Shown: piece after piece, positions 16,061 through 24,484 of the stretch
How the letters are laid out: the number at the start of each line of letters is the position of its first letter
How positions within the stretch are numbered: the first letter of the stretch is position 1
Source of the DNA: Pleurocapsales cyanobacterium LEGE 06147
GTDB lineage: Bacteria; Cyanobacteriota; Cyanobacteriia; Cyanobacteriales; Xenococcaceae
Assembly (NCBI GenBank): GCA_015207585.1
Contig: JADEWQ010000028.1
Coordinates: 16,946 to 55,866 of the forward strand
Direction of reading: 5' to 3'
DNA length: 38,921 nucleotides
Notes under the pieces: generated by a model
The model's database searches: none
What the model was told of the DNA's origin: nothing
The model's input: only the letters and a program-made list of their open reading frames with translations
Made by a program: the position numbers and the translations under genes

Positions 16061-17548
16061 ATGAAGATTAAATTAAAAGAAAAAAGATTTGGCATAACAA
16101 CTTTACTCAGTCTATTTGCCTTAGTCGTGACTACATCGGTATTTTTTAAAGCAATTATCGATGTAGATTTAATGTGGGATACGTGGGTTTATCATCTCCC
16201 CTTTGCCGTCAGAATTTGGAGAATCATTCCCCCCGAACTGTATTTATTTGAAAGTGTTCACGAGCATCGTTTTGATGGTTTTACCTTGTTAGCAGAATTT
16301 CTTCAAGGATTTTTCTGGTTTGTTACCGGACATTTACAAGCTGCTAACTTAGTCTGCTTTTTCAGTTTGATTTTGTATATTGTTTTTCTCAAAGTATATT
16401 TTCAGGTTCCACTCTATTTATCTGCGATCGCTCTTTTGGCTATTCCGCTGGTTTTGACTCACTCTACCACCTGCTATGTAGACTTGCCAGGGAATATCGG
16501 TATCTCAATTTTAATCTTGATGATTTATTTACTCTACAAGCAAAATAATTTTCCGACTAAATGGGATCTAGGAGTTATCTTTCTAGCTGCTGCTAGTGCA
16601 TCTAATATCAAATTGCAGTTAGAACCTATAGTTTTTTTAATCTTGTGTTTTATTGGTATACGAATTGTCTGGTTGCGTTGGAGACAAACTAAAGCTGATA
16701 AAACTCAATGGCTGCTTAAAACAATACCGATTGCTTTGGTTGCTTCGCTGTTAATTTTTGCCACTCCTATAAAAAATATTGCTCTTTATGGCAATCCTTT
16801 TTATCCCGTAAAATTTGAAATAGCAGGCAGGGTTTTAAATCACAAATTGGGACTTTACAGTCAATCTCCAGATTATCTCAAAGAAGCTCCTAGAGCGCAG
16901 AGATGGCTTTATTCTATCCTCGAAATTAATAGTCCTAATTGGACAGTAGATCAATTTAGTTTGGATAAATCTAAAAATCGCATGGGAGGTTTTTTTGGTG
17001 CTTATGTAGTTTTTAATCTAATTCTTTTCGGATATATTACTTGGCGCGATCTCGGCTCTGCCGAGCCGCGTAGCGACCGTTGTCGGGAAACTACTGTTGC
17101 TTTTATTGTCTTAGTAACTATGTCTGCAGTGGCTGCTAATTTTCCTCAATCTCACGAGTTGAGATACTTTATGTACTGGATGATCTCGTTAGTATCTTTA
17201 AATTTGTGTTTGCTTTCTCATGATAACCAAGTATCGTCTTTTTCGCTGCAATTGTTGAAACCTAAATATAGTGGACTTGCTTATGCTTTCTTTCTGGCAA
17301 TTGTACTTGTCAAAATTGGCGATGTCTATGCCAAACCTACTTCCTACACTCTTGACAAACATCTACAGGCAATTGTTCAACCAAAAGTTTTAAGTAAAAT
17401 TAACCCCAATGAGGAAGTTTGTATTGTAGGTAAACAACCTTATACTTTTGCTTATGCTTCTCCTTTTCATACTCAGTTGGGTTATTCTTATTCGGTTAAA
17501 GCTTCTGGTTCAGCGGATAATTGCGAGGGAAGAAGGGTAGTTAAGTAA
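16061..17548 (+). CDS. polytopic membrane protein, GT-C-like, paralogue 2
   Basis: 495 aa, closely related to paralogues 1 and 3 along its whole length, with the same FFKAIIDVDLMWDTWVYHL loop, FLQGFFWFVTGHLQAANLV, STTCYVDLPGNIG and a C-terminal soluble part with CIVGKQPYTFAYASPFH. ATG 16061 directly follows the stop of paralogue 1. In the loop near 17048-17085 a GC-rich palindrome (CTCGGCTCTGCCGAG) adds the peptide DLGSAEPRSDRC, with no counterpart in the other two paralogues. Function: probably a glycosyltransferase or polymerase using a polyprenyl-linked sugar outside the membrane, as inferred for paralogue 1. Confidence 0.75.
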   Translation: MKIKLKEKRFGITTLLSLFALVVTTSVFFKAIIDVDLMWDTWVYHLPFAVRIWRIIPPELYLFESVHEHRFDGFTLLAEFLQGFFWFVTGHLQAANLVCFFSLILYIVFLKVYFQVPLYLSAIALLAIPLVLTHSTTCYVDLPGNIGISILILMIYLLYKQNNFPTKWDLGVIFLAAASASNIKLQLEPIVFLILCFIGIRIVWLRWRQTKADKTQWLLKTIPIALVASLLIFATPIKNIALYGNPFYPVKFEIAGRVLNHKLGLYSQSPDYLKEAPRAQRWLYSILEINSPNWTVDQFSLDKSKNRMGGFFGAYVVFNLILFGYITWRDLGSAEPRSDRCRETTVAFIVLVTMSAVAANFPQSHELRYFMYWMISLVSLNLCLLSHDNQVSSFSLQLLKPKYSGLAYAFFLAIVLVKIGDVYAKPTSYTLDKHLQAIVQPKVLSKINPNEEVCIVGKQPYTFAYASPFHTQLGYSYSVKASGSADNCEGRRVVK

Positions 17549-17576
17549 AAGTTTTTTCTTACTTAGTCATTTTTTA

Positions 17577-17700
17577 AAATATAATTTTGCCTCACGCAAA
17601 GGCGAGGCAGCGCGTTGCGGAGGTTCCCTCCGTTGTAGCGACTGCCGTTGCAAAGGACGCGAAGAAGGTTATTCTGCTAGCGATCGCTTTCAGTTAATTG
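17577..17700. repeat. GC-rich palindromic repeat between paralogues 2 and 3
   Basis: The 195-bp gap holds a string of palindromic modules (CGCAAAGGCGAGGCAGCGCG, TTGCGGAGGTTCCCTCCG, TAGCGACTGCCGTTGC) and a HIP1 site. Such modules are dispersed through cyanobacterial genomes. It interrupts the otherwise tightly packed cluster, so paralogue 3 may need its own promoter or depend on read-through. Confidence 0.65.
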
Positions 17701-17743
17701 ATGATTTATTTTTACTTACAATATATCTATTCAATTAAAAAAA

Positions 17744-19324
17744 ATGACTTTAATTAAAAAAGATAATATTATCCAAAACATGAAAATTAAATTTTTTCAA
17801 AAAAGATATGGAGTAGTAACCTTTCTCAATTTAGTTGTTTCGATCGTTGCAATCTCGCTTTTTTTTAAGGCAATTATTGATGTAGATAAATCTTATGATA
17901 CTTGGATGTATCACGTTCCCTTTGCTGCCAGACTTTGGGGAATTATTCCTAGAGAATTACATATTTTTTATGATGCTGAAGAAGCTCGTTTTGCTGGTTT
18001 TCCTGTTTTAGTTGAATTTTTGCAGGGATTTTTTTGGTTTATTACCGGACGGGTTCAAGCAGGTAATTTAGTAGATTATTTAAGTTTGGGTTTATATTGT
18101 TTTTTTCTTAAAGCTTATTTTCAAGTTCCTCTTTATCTATCGGCGATCGCCTTTTTAGCAGTTCCCTTGGTTCAAGTCCACGTTACCTCTTCCTATGTGG
18201 ATTTGCCAGGAGGTGTATGCTTATCAATTTTGATAATGATGACCTATTTACTATATATAAAGAAAGGAGAAGATGTTTATAACAAGCGCAATTTGTTTTT
18301 AATCTTTTTAGCCGCTGCTGGTGCTGCTAATATTAAATTTCAATTAGTTCCTTTAGTTGTCTTTGTTCTCTTTTTTGCTTTATTCCGGATTATCTGGCTG
18401 CGCTGGCAAAAAATGCAAGCAGGCGAGAAACCTTATAAGTGGCTGCTAACTTTTATTCCTCTTGTTTTTTTGACCAGTTTGTTAATTTTTGCCACGCCAA
18501 TTAAGAATGTAGTTATCTACGGCAATCCTTTTTATCCCATAAAAATAGAAGTAGCAGGTGCAGTTCTCAATCACCAATTAGGTTTCTATCAACACGCCGC
18601 AGATTCTATTAAAGACGTACCGCAAGTGCAGAGATGGCTTTACTCTATCCTAGAAATCAATGCTCCGAGATGGTCAATCGATCAATGGAGTCCCGATCCA
18701 ACTAAAAGCCGTCTTGGTGGTTTTTTTGGTGCCTATGTTGTTTTCCATTTACTGCTGTTAGGCTACCTATTTTGGCGCAATCGCAGTCGCGAAACTACAG
18801 TGGCGATCGCTCTATTGGCAGTAATTTCAATTGTCACTGCCATTGCACCCCAATCTCACGAACTTCGCTACTATCTATATTGGATGATCTTGCTAGTATC
18901 TTTAAATTTATACTTAGTTACTCGTCTAGAGCGATCCTCCTCTAGGGATGCTGCTATACCGCGCAGCGCCTCGCCGGAGGCGAGACTGCCCCAAAAGTCG
19001 CCAAGACTCAATTCCCGAAATTTAGGACTGGTCTGTCTTGTATTTTTATCTATAGTAATTGTTAAAACTAATTTTGTTTATGTAACGCCAAATTTTTACA
19101 CTTTAGACAAGCATCTCAAAACTTTTGTCAATTTTAATCTCTTAAGAAATCAAATTCAGCCAGGCGATGCGCGCGTCTGTTTGGTGAACAGAAGTAAGCA
19201 ATATCGCAAAACTTTTCTCTATTCTTCTTATTTTCATCCTCAATTGGGTTATTCCTATTCAATTAAATCAGCTCTAGATCCTAGCGAATGTAGAGAAATA
19301 ACTAAAGTCATAGATGTTCACTAA
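17744..19324 (+). CDS. polytopic membrane protein, GT-C-like, paralogue 3
   Basis: 526 aa from ATG 17744. The second Met (17780) aligns with the starts of the other paralogues (MKIKFFQKRYGVVTFL) and is the more likely start, giving 514 aa. It shares FFKAIIDVDKSYDTWMYHVP, LQGFFWFITGRVQAGNLV, SSYVDLPGGVC and ATPIKNVVIYGNPFYPIKIE with its neighbours, again with about ten membrane segments. The variable C-terminal loop (DNA 18945-18990) contains an in-frame palindrome (CGCCTCGCCGGAGGCG) coding for an extra Ser/Arg/Pro/Ala-rich peptide. The three copies differ mainly in these loops and the C-terminal soluble part, which may reflect different acceptor choice. It ends the cluster. Confidence 0.75.
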   Translation: MTLIKKDNIIQNMKIKFFQKRYGVVTFLNLVVSIVAISLFFKAIIDVDKSYDTWMYHVPFAARLWGIIPRELHIFYDAEEARFAGFPVLVEFLQGFFWFITGRVQAGNLVDYLSLGLYCFFLKAYFQVPLYLSAIAFLAVPLVQVHVTSSYVDLPGGVCLSILIMMTYLLYIKKGEDVYNKRNLFLIFLAAAGAANIKFQLVPLVVFVLFFALFRIIWLRWQKMQAGEKPYKWLLTFIPLVFLTSLLIFATPIKNVVIYGNPFYPIKIEVAGAVLNHQLGFYQHAADSIKDVPQVQRWLYSILEINAPRWSIDQWSPDPTKSRLGGFFGAYVVFHLLLLGYLFWRNRSRETTVAIALLAVISIVTAIAPQSHELRYYLYWMILLVSLNLYLVTRLERSSSRDAAIPRSASPEARLPQKSPRLNSRNLGLVCLVFLSIVIVKTNFVYVTPNFYTLDKHLKTFVNFNLLRNQIQPGDARVCLVNRSKQYRKTFLYSSYFHPQLGYSYSIKSALDPSECREITKVIDVH

Positions 19325-19844
19325 GCGATCCAGACATTTTTAGCCCAAAAGGAAGTCACGAGTGTCAATCAAGAGAGCGATCGCCAAATCAAAAGATAAA
19401 CTTTCTTGAGAAAAAGAGAATCACTCTCGAACTTATAACAACGAAACAGTTGTTAAACCCAACCGAGTTGGCAAGCGATCGCAAAACCAATAATTATTCC
19501 CGCCATACCGCTCAATATTGATGGCAGAAAGTACCAATTAGAATAAGATATCCGAGAGGAAGTTTTGAAATGTCTAGAGGTTGTAATCATCTTTAATATC
19601 TTCAATCGTCCTTTATTGTTTAATTAGGTAAAGATTTTTGTGTTTATGCAGGGAAATTTATTTAGCCCAGTAGAAGTAATTCGTAAAGCTTGGAAAGAAT
19701 AAGCGAAATCACACTTTTTTTAGGAGAAAAAAGCGATCGCCAGAAACAGATTGGGCAACCTCTACAAAAACAACAAAATTAGCCACAAAAGTACTAATTG
19801 TCCTTAGAAACAAGATTCTGTCAAAGATAAGTCTCGTAGACTTT
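19325..19844. other. intergenic region between glycan cluster and cphA
   Basis: It contains two HIP1 sites, a possible 45-aa minus-strand ORF (listed separately) and an 18-codon plus-strand ORF at 19646-19702 that may be a gene remnant. A hairpin with AAGTCT/AGACTT arms at 19829-19843, followed by TTTTATTTTT, lies against the cphA stop and could terminate plus-strand transcription arriving from the cluster. Confidence 0.5.
19453..19590 (-). CDS. possible 45-aa small membrane protein
   Basis: ATG 19590 opens 45 codons ending at TAA 19453-19455. The product has a polar, basic N-terminus (MITTSRHFKTSSRI) and one hydrophobic segment (LPSILSGMAGIIIGFAIA), which suggests a single-pass membrane protein. 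The ribosome binding site is weak. There is no homology I can recall. It may be chance, since the HIP1 site supplies part of the hydrophobic segment. Confidence 0.35.
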   Translation of the reverse strand: MITTSRHFKTSSRISYSNWYFLPSILSGMAGIIIGFAIACQLGWV

Positions 19845-22463
19845 TTATTTTTCGATCCGTTTTTGAATCAAACTGACTGCCCTAGTTATACTTTCTGGAA
19901 ACACTATCACCAAACTACCGCTACTAGCTCGATTCAAACCAGTTTCAATTGCCTCCGTTTCGTCGAGGATCGTCTCATAACCTAAATTAGGATTTTCCTG
20001 ATAAATTCCCTTAGCAATCAAATCGGCTGCTTCCCCTCGCCCTCTTCCCCGGGGATCGTCATCTTCTTTAATGATAATGGTGTCAAAAGTTTGGGCAGCA
20101 ATTTTGCCTAGTAAAATTAAATCTTCATCGCGGCGATCGCCAGGTCCCCCTACTACCCCAATTTTTTCACCCTCCCAATTACGAACGAAACCGCTTACTG
20201 CTTCGTAGCCGTGAGGGTTGTGAGCGTAATCGACTAAAGCATGATATTCTCCCAAATTGAAAAGGTTCATCCTGCCAGGAGTCTGTGCTGGTGAAAGCTG
20301 AAAAGTTCTAACGCCTCGCCGAATGATTTCGATATCTACCCCTTGAGTGTAGGCTGCTAAACATGCAGCTAGGGTATTGGCAATCATAAATGGTGCCATG
20401 CCTCCCATCGTCACTGGAATATTGACGGCTTTTTCTATTCTTAGAGTCCATTTCCCTTCTAAGATAGAAAGATAGCCATTTTCATAAACTGCTGCTAAAC
20501 CGTCGCGACGGATATGGTCGCTCACGAGCTGATTATCGGGATTCATGGAAAAATAGGCTACCTTGCTTTTGACCCTTTGCGCCATGGCAGCAACGAGAGG
20601 ATCGTCAGCATTAAGAACGGCATAGCCCTCTGGCTTGACAGTTTCCGCAACCACGCTCTTGACTTGCGCCATTTGCTCGATGGTCTCGATGTCTGCTAAT
20701 CCTAAATGATCGGCAGCAACGTTGAGCACGATACCAATATCGCAACTATCAAAAGCCAGACCAGAACGTAAAATTCCCCCACGGGCTGACTCTAAGATCG
20801 CTACTTCTACCGTAGGATCTTTGAGAATGACGCTAGCACTGTAGGGACCGGTGTTATCTCCTTTTTCTACCAAATATTCGTCGATATAAATGCCATCAGT
20901 AGTGGTGTAGCCGACTACCTGTCCTGTTTGACGATAGATATGAGCTGTCAGGCGCGTAGTAGTAGTTTTGCCATTGGTTCCCGTAATAGCAATAATGGGA
21001 ATGCGGCAGGAAGTACCTGCAGGAAATAGCATATCTAGCACGGGTGCGGCAATATTACGGGGCAATCCCTGACTGGGAGCAGCGTGCATGCGGAATCCGG
21101 GAGCTGCATTTACCTCGACCACTACGCCATTGACATCTCTGAGAGGTTTAGTAATATCGGGCGTTATGATATCGATACCGGCAATATCCAATCCAACTAT
21201 TTTGGCTACTCGTTGGGCTATCCAAACATTTTCGGGATGAATATCGTCGGTACGATCTACGGCGATGCCTCCCATACTCAGATTAGCTGTAGCGCGTAAA
21301 TAAGCTGTTTCTCCTGATTCTAGTACCGTATCCAAGCGGTAGCCTTGCTTTTCTAAGACTGTTAGTGCGGCGCGATCGACAGTAATTTTGGTGAGTACGT
21401 TATCGTGTCCTTCTCCTCTTCTCGGGTCGCGATTGGTAATTTCGATGAGTTCTTCAATCGTAGATTTACCATCTCCTGTTACATGAGCGGGAATTCTTTC
21501 GGCTACTGCTACAAGTTTACCGTTAATTACTAAGACGCGGTGGTCGGTACCGAGATAGTAACGCTCGACAATCACCGAGCGCGTTTTTGATGCCGCGCTG
21601 GCTAAATCGTAAGCTTCCTCTGCTTCTTGCCAACTGTTGATATTAATCGTAATTCCCCTGCCGTGATTGCCATCGAGAGGTTTGATCACGATGGGATAAC
21701 TGCCTACATCTTCGATGGCATCTTCTAATTCATCTAGGTACTGGATAACTGTTCCTCTCGGTACGGGAATGCCCATCTCGCTCAAAATAGTCTTGGTTCC
21801 TTCTTTATCACAGGCTAGTTCGACGGCGAGAATACCAGAATTTTCGGTCAAAGTAGCTTGAATTCTTTTTTGTCTGGCTCCATAACCCAACTGCAACATA
21901 GCGCGGGCACTCAGCCACATCCAGGGGATTTTTCGGGTTTGGGCTTCTTGAACAATAGTTTCCGTACTCGGACCGAGGGCGGCATTAGCATATAGGTCTT
22001 TTAGGTCTGTCAAGTCTTGCTCTAACTCTTCTTGAGGATAGCTTCCCGTTTGAATAATTGAGTTACAGAGTCTGACAGCTGCTCTACCCGCATAGCGACC
22101 TGCTTGCTCTTCTACATACTCAAAGACAACATTATAAACCCCCGGAGTTGCAGTTTCTCTCGTGCGCCCGAAGCCTACTGGCATTCCCGCCAATTCTTGC
22201 AATTCGAGGGCGATGTGTTCGATGATGTGCCCCATAAAAGTTCCTTCTTGCACCCGTTCGAGAAAGCCCCCTCGATGACCGCGAGAACAATAGTGTTCTA
22301 TTAGGCTGGGCAGTACTTTGATTAACCCCTCGTAAAAACCAGGAATCTCGTTTGATGGCTTCTCTGCTAGTTCTTCTAAATCAAGGCGCATAACTATTAA
22401 TTTATGTCGCCGAATACTCCAATAATTGGGACCGCGTAGTGTTTGGGTTTTCAGAATTCTCAT
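19845..22463 (-). CDS. cphA: cyanophycin synthetase
   Basis: 872 aa, the normal length for cyanobacterial CphA. It makes multi-L-arginyl-poly-L-aspartate, the nitrogen reserve granule, from Asp, Arg and ATP. The N-terminal domain (1-160) begins MRILKTQTLRGPNYWSI. The ATP-grasp domain at about 220-475 has YPIVIKPLDGNHGRGITIN and VVEVNAAPGFRMH. The Mur-ligase-like domain (from about 485) has the P-loop GTNGKTTTT (495-503), and later AHNPHGYEAV and GGPGDRRDED. All key motifs look intact. cphB lies 169 bp upstream on the same strand, the usual cphB-cphA arrangement, which pairs synthesis with degradation. Start ATG 22463 is supported by the conserved N-terminus. Confidence 0.97.
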   Translation of the reverse strand: MRILKTQTLRGPNYWSIRRHKLIVMRLDLEELAEKPSNEIPGFYEGLIKVLPSLIEHYCSRGHRGGFLERVQEGTFMGHIIEHIALELQELAGMPVGFGRTRETATPGVYNVVFEYVEEQAGRYAGRAAVRLCNSIIQTGSYPQEELEQDLTDLKDLYANAALGPSTETIVQEAQTRKIPWMWLSARAMLQLGYGARQKRIQATLTENSGILAVELACDKEGTKTILSEMGIPVPRGTVIQYLDELEDAIEDVGSYPIVIKPLDGNHGRGITININSWQEAEEAYDLASAASKTRSVIVERYYLGTDHRVLVINGKLVAVAERIPAHVTGDGKSTIEELIEITNRDPRRGEGHDNVLTKITVDRAALTVLEKQGYRLDTVLESGETAYLRATANLSMGGIAVDRTDDIHPENVWIAQRVAKIVGLDIAGIDIITPDITKPLRDVNGVVVEVNAAPGFRMHAAPSQGLPRNIAAPVLDMLFPAGTSCRIPIIAITGTNGKTTTTRLTAHIYRQTGQVVGYTTTDGIYIDEYLVEKGDNTGPYSASVILKDPTVEVAILESARGGILRSGLAFDSCDIGIVLNVAADHLGLADIETIEQMAQVKSVVAETVKPEGYAVLNADDPLVAAMAQRVKSKVAYFSMNPDNQLVSDHIRRDGLAAVYENGYLSILEGKWTLRIEKAVNIPVTMGGMAPFMIANTLAACLAAYTQGVDIEIIRRGVRTFQLSPAQTPGRMNLFNLGEYHALVDYAHNPHGYEAVSGFVRNWEGEKIGVVGGPGDRRDEDLILLGKIAAQTFDTIIIKEDDDPRGRGRGEAADLIAKGIYQENPNLGYETILDETEAIETGLNRASSGSLVIVFPESITRAVSLIQKRIEK

Positions 22464-22632
22464 TTTTGCTTGCTTATCGGTATCAGATGCAGAAGCATGA
22501 AGAAGCCATTATAATAGTGTCTCGTTGCTGTAGCAAATACACTGTTATCTCTGAACAAATTGAAGAATATATAGATTATCTAACAGTTAAGTTCTAGATA
22601 GATAGTTAAGTCAAGAAAAGCTCACTTAATTT

Positions 22633-23595
22633 TTAAGTTTCAGCTTGGGGAATGGGCTGATGCTGCTTGAGATCGTAGCGATCGCCATGACTCAATATAT
22701 GAAGCCTCAGATTATGAAGACTTAAAGGTTCACTTCCCTGGGTTTGAGATTGATTGGTGTAAGACATTGTCCTGGCATCGAGAATGGTCACCGTTCCTCT
22801 ACCCATTACTTGGATTATATTGTTTTGTTCAAACAAAGCGCAGGTATCTTCATCAATTCCTACTCCTATTAATTGAGGATGAGCCGCGATCGCGCTCAGC
22901 AATCGTCCCAAACGATTGCGGTTATGAAAATGTTGATCTACCAACACTTGGGGAATAATTCCCAGTCCCATCGCCATATCTACCAAAGCACGATTAGGAC
23001 ATTCGCCACTACTCCCACCAGCGATCATGTGATGACCCATAACCGCTGCTCCCGCACTCGTTCCAGCTAGCGTAATTTCTTTTTTTTTAACCCTCTCAAC
23101 AATTTTGTCCATTAAGGGCGTGTCCGCCAGCAATCCGCACAAGCGGAGCTGATCTCCACCAGTCATAAATAATCCAGTACACTCTTCCACGTGTTGGAGA
23201 TAGTACGGGTCTTCTCCTCGATCGCGATCGCGAACATCTAATACTTTAATATATTTAGCCCCCATCTCTTCAAAAATGCGTACGTAGCGCTCGCCAATCA
23301 GAGTAGGTTCTCTCGAAGCCGAAGGAATAATACCAATGACGGCATCGGTACCGCCCGAACGAGTAAAAAAAGTGTGTAGAATTTCCCGTCCGTGGACTTT
23401 ATCTTCAGCACCGCCAATTACCAAAATTGCGGTTTTGGTTGATTGATGTTTTTCTGCTGGTTGAGCTTGAGTTTCTGGATTGAGGATCATTTCGCTTTCA
23501 GGCATGAAAAGACAATTTATTTGCTGTTGTACGGCGGACGGTGCTGATTTTTTATCGATATCAAAATATATATTTTTTGTCAAGAAACAAGCCAA
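22633..23595 (-). CDS. cphB: cyanophycinase
   Basis: The longest frame is 320 aa. Met31 (ATG 23505) gives 290 aa, nearer the roughly 270-aa family length, and is a plausible alternative start, since residues 1-30 are not conserved in my recollection. CphB is a serine exopeptidase of family S51 that releases beta-Asp-Arg dipeptides from cyanophycin. Visible sites are ILVIGGAEDK (57-66), GIIPSASREP (88-97), FMTGGDQLRL (143-152) and the nucleophile elbow LAGTSAGAAVMG (176-187), with Ser180 as the likely catalytic residue. It precedes cphA on the same strand and is divergent from trmD, sharing a 163-bp AT-rich intergenic region. Confidence 0.95.
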   Translation of the reverse strand: MACFLTKNIYFDIDKKSAPSAVQQQINCLFMPESEMILNPETQAQPAEKHQSTKTAILVIGGAEDKVHGREILHTFFTRSGGTDAVIGIIPSASREPTLIGERYVRIFEEMGAKYIKVLDVRDRDRGEDPYYLQHVEECTGLFMTGGDQLRLCGLLADTPLMDKIVERVKKKEITLAGTSAGAAVMGHHMIAGGSSGECPNRALVDMAMGLGIIPQVLVDQHFHNRNRLGRLLSAIAAHPQLIGVGIDEDTCALFEQNNIIQVMGRGTVTILDARTMSYTNQSQTQGSEPLSLHNLRLHILSHGDRYDLKQHQPIPQAET

Positions 23596-23758
23596 TGGTG
23601 TTTCTCAGATTGTAAACTTATAAAATACCAAAGACTCATACTTTTTTGTCATAATTAGGAGTTTATTTTAATTGAATTTCTCTAACTTTAGTATGAGCAC
23701 GGCGATTTATTCCTAACTAATTTTTATTGTTCAAAAGCGAGAGTTAAAAGGAGAAAAT

Positions 23759-24463
23759 TTGCTGCATTTTGACATTATCACTCTATTTCCCGATTTTTTT
23801 ACTTCTCCTTTTCATTCTGGTTTACTCGGCAAAGCTCTTGCTAAACAAATTGCCACCGTCAACCTCATTAATCCCCGTGATTTTGCCCCAGATAAGCATC
23901 GGCGGGTAGACGATGAACCCTATGGCGGCGGAGTCGGTATGCTATTAAAACCAGAACCTCTTTTTGCTGCGGTTGAATCGCTTCAGATGCTACCCAGAAA
24001 AGAGATTATTTTAATGACTCCTCAGGGTGAAACTCTCAATCAGTTGTTGCTACAGCAACTAGCTAGTAATTACGACCAGCTAATTTTAATTTGTGGACAT
24101 TATGAGGGTGTTGACGAGCGAGTACGCCAGCATTTAGTTACCAGAGAGGTATCTTTAGGAGATTTTGTCCTCACCTGTGGAGAAATTCCTGCTTTAACTA
24201 TTATCAATGGTGTCATCAGATTATTACCAGGAACGGTGGGTAAAGAAGAATCCCTCAAAGCTGAAAGTTTTGAGACAGATTTACTCGATTATCCTCAATA
24301 TACTAGACCAGCTATTTTTCGAGGATGGGAAGTACCAGAAGTACTGCGTTCGGGAAATCATCAAGCAATTGAAAAGTGGCGCAGAGAACAACAAATTCAA
24401 AGAACTCGCGCTCGCCGTCCCGATTTGTGGCATAAGTGGCAGTCAACAGGGAATAACCAATAA
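23759..24463 (+). CDS. trmD: tRNA (guanine-37-N1)-methyltransferase
   Basis: 234 aa from TTG 23759; AAAAGGAG 7-8 nt upstream supports this start, although CTG directly follows. TrmD methylates G37 next to the anticodon using SAM and prevents +1 frameshifting. It is a trefoil-knot SPOUT enzyme: FDIITLFPDFF at the N-terminus, DDEPYGGGVGMLLKPEPLF (51-69), LICGHYEGVDERV (110-122), LGDFVLTCGEIPAL (133-146). The DYPQYTRP motif of the family is also present near 180. It converges on sasA with 21 bp between the stops. Confidence 0.95.
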   Translation: MLHFDIITLFPDFFTSPFHSGLLGKALAKQIATVNLINPRDFAPDKHRRVDDEPYGGGVGMLLKPEPLFAAVESLQMLPRKEIILMTPQGETLNQLLLQQLASNYDQLILICGHYEGVDERVRQHLVTREVSLGDFVLTCGEIPALTIINGVIRLLPGTVGKEESLKAESFETDLLDYPQYTRPAIFRGWEVPEVLRSGNHQAIEKWRREQQIQRTRARRPDLWHKWQSTGNNQ

Positions 24464-24484
24464 TTAATAATTATCAATTATCAA

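Noticed and set aside
19646-19702. 18-codon plus-strand ORF (MQGNLFSPVEVIRKAWKE)
   Set aside because: Protein-like composition but too short to support as a gene; could be a remnant or chance.
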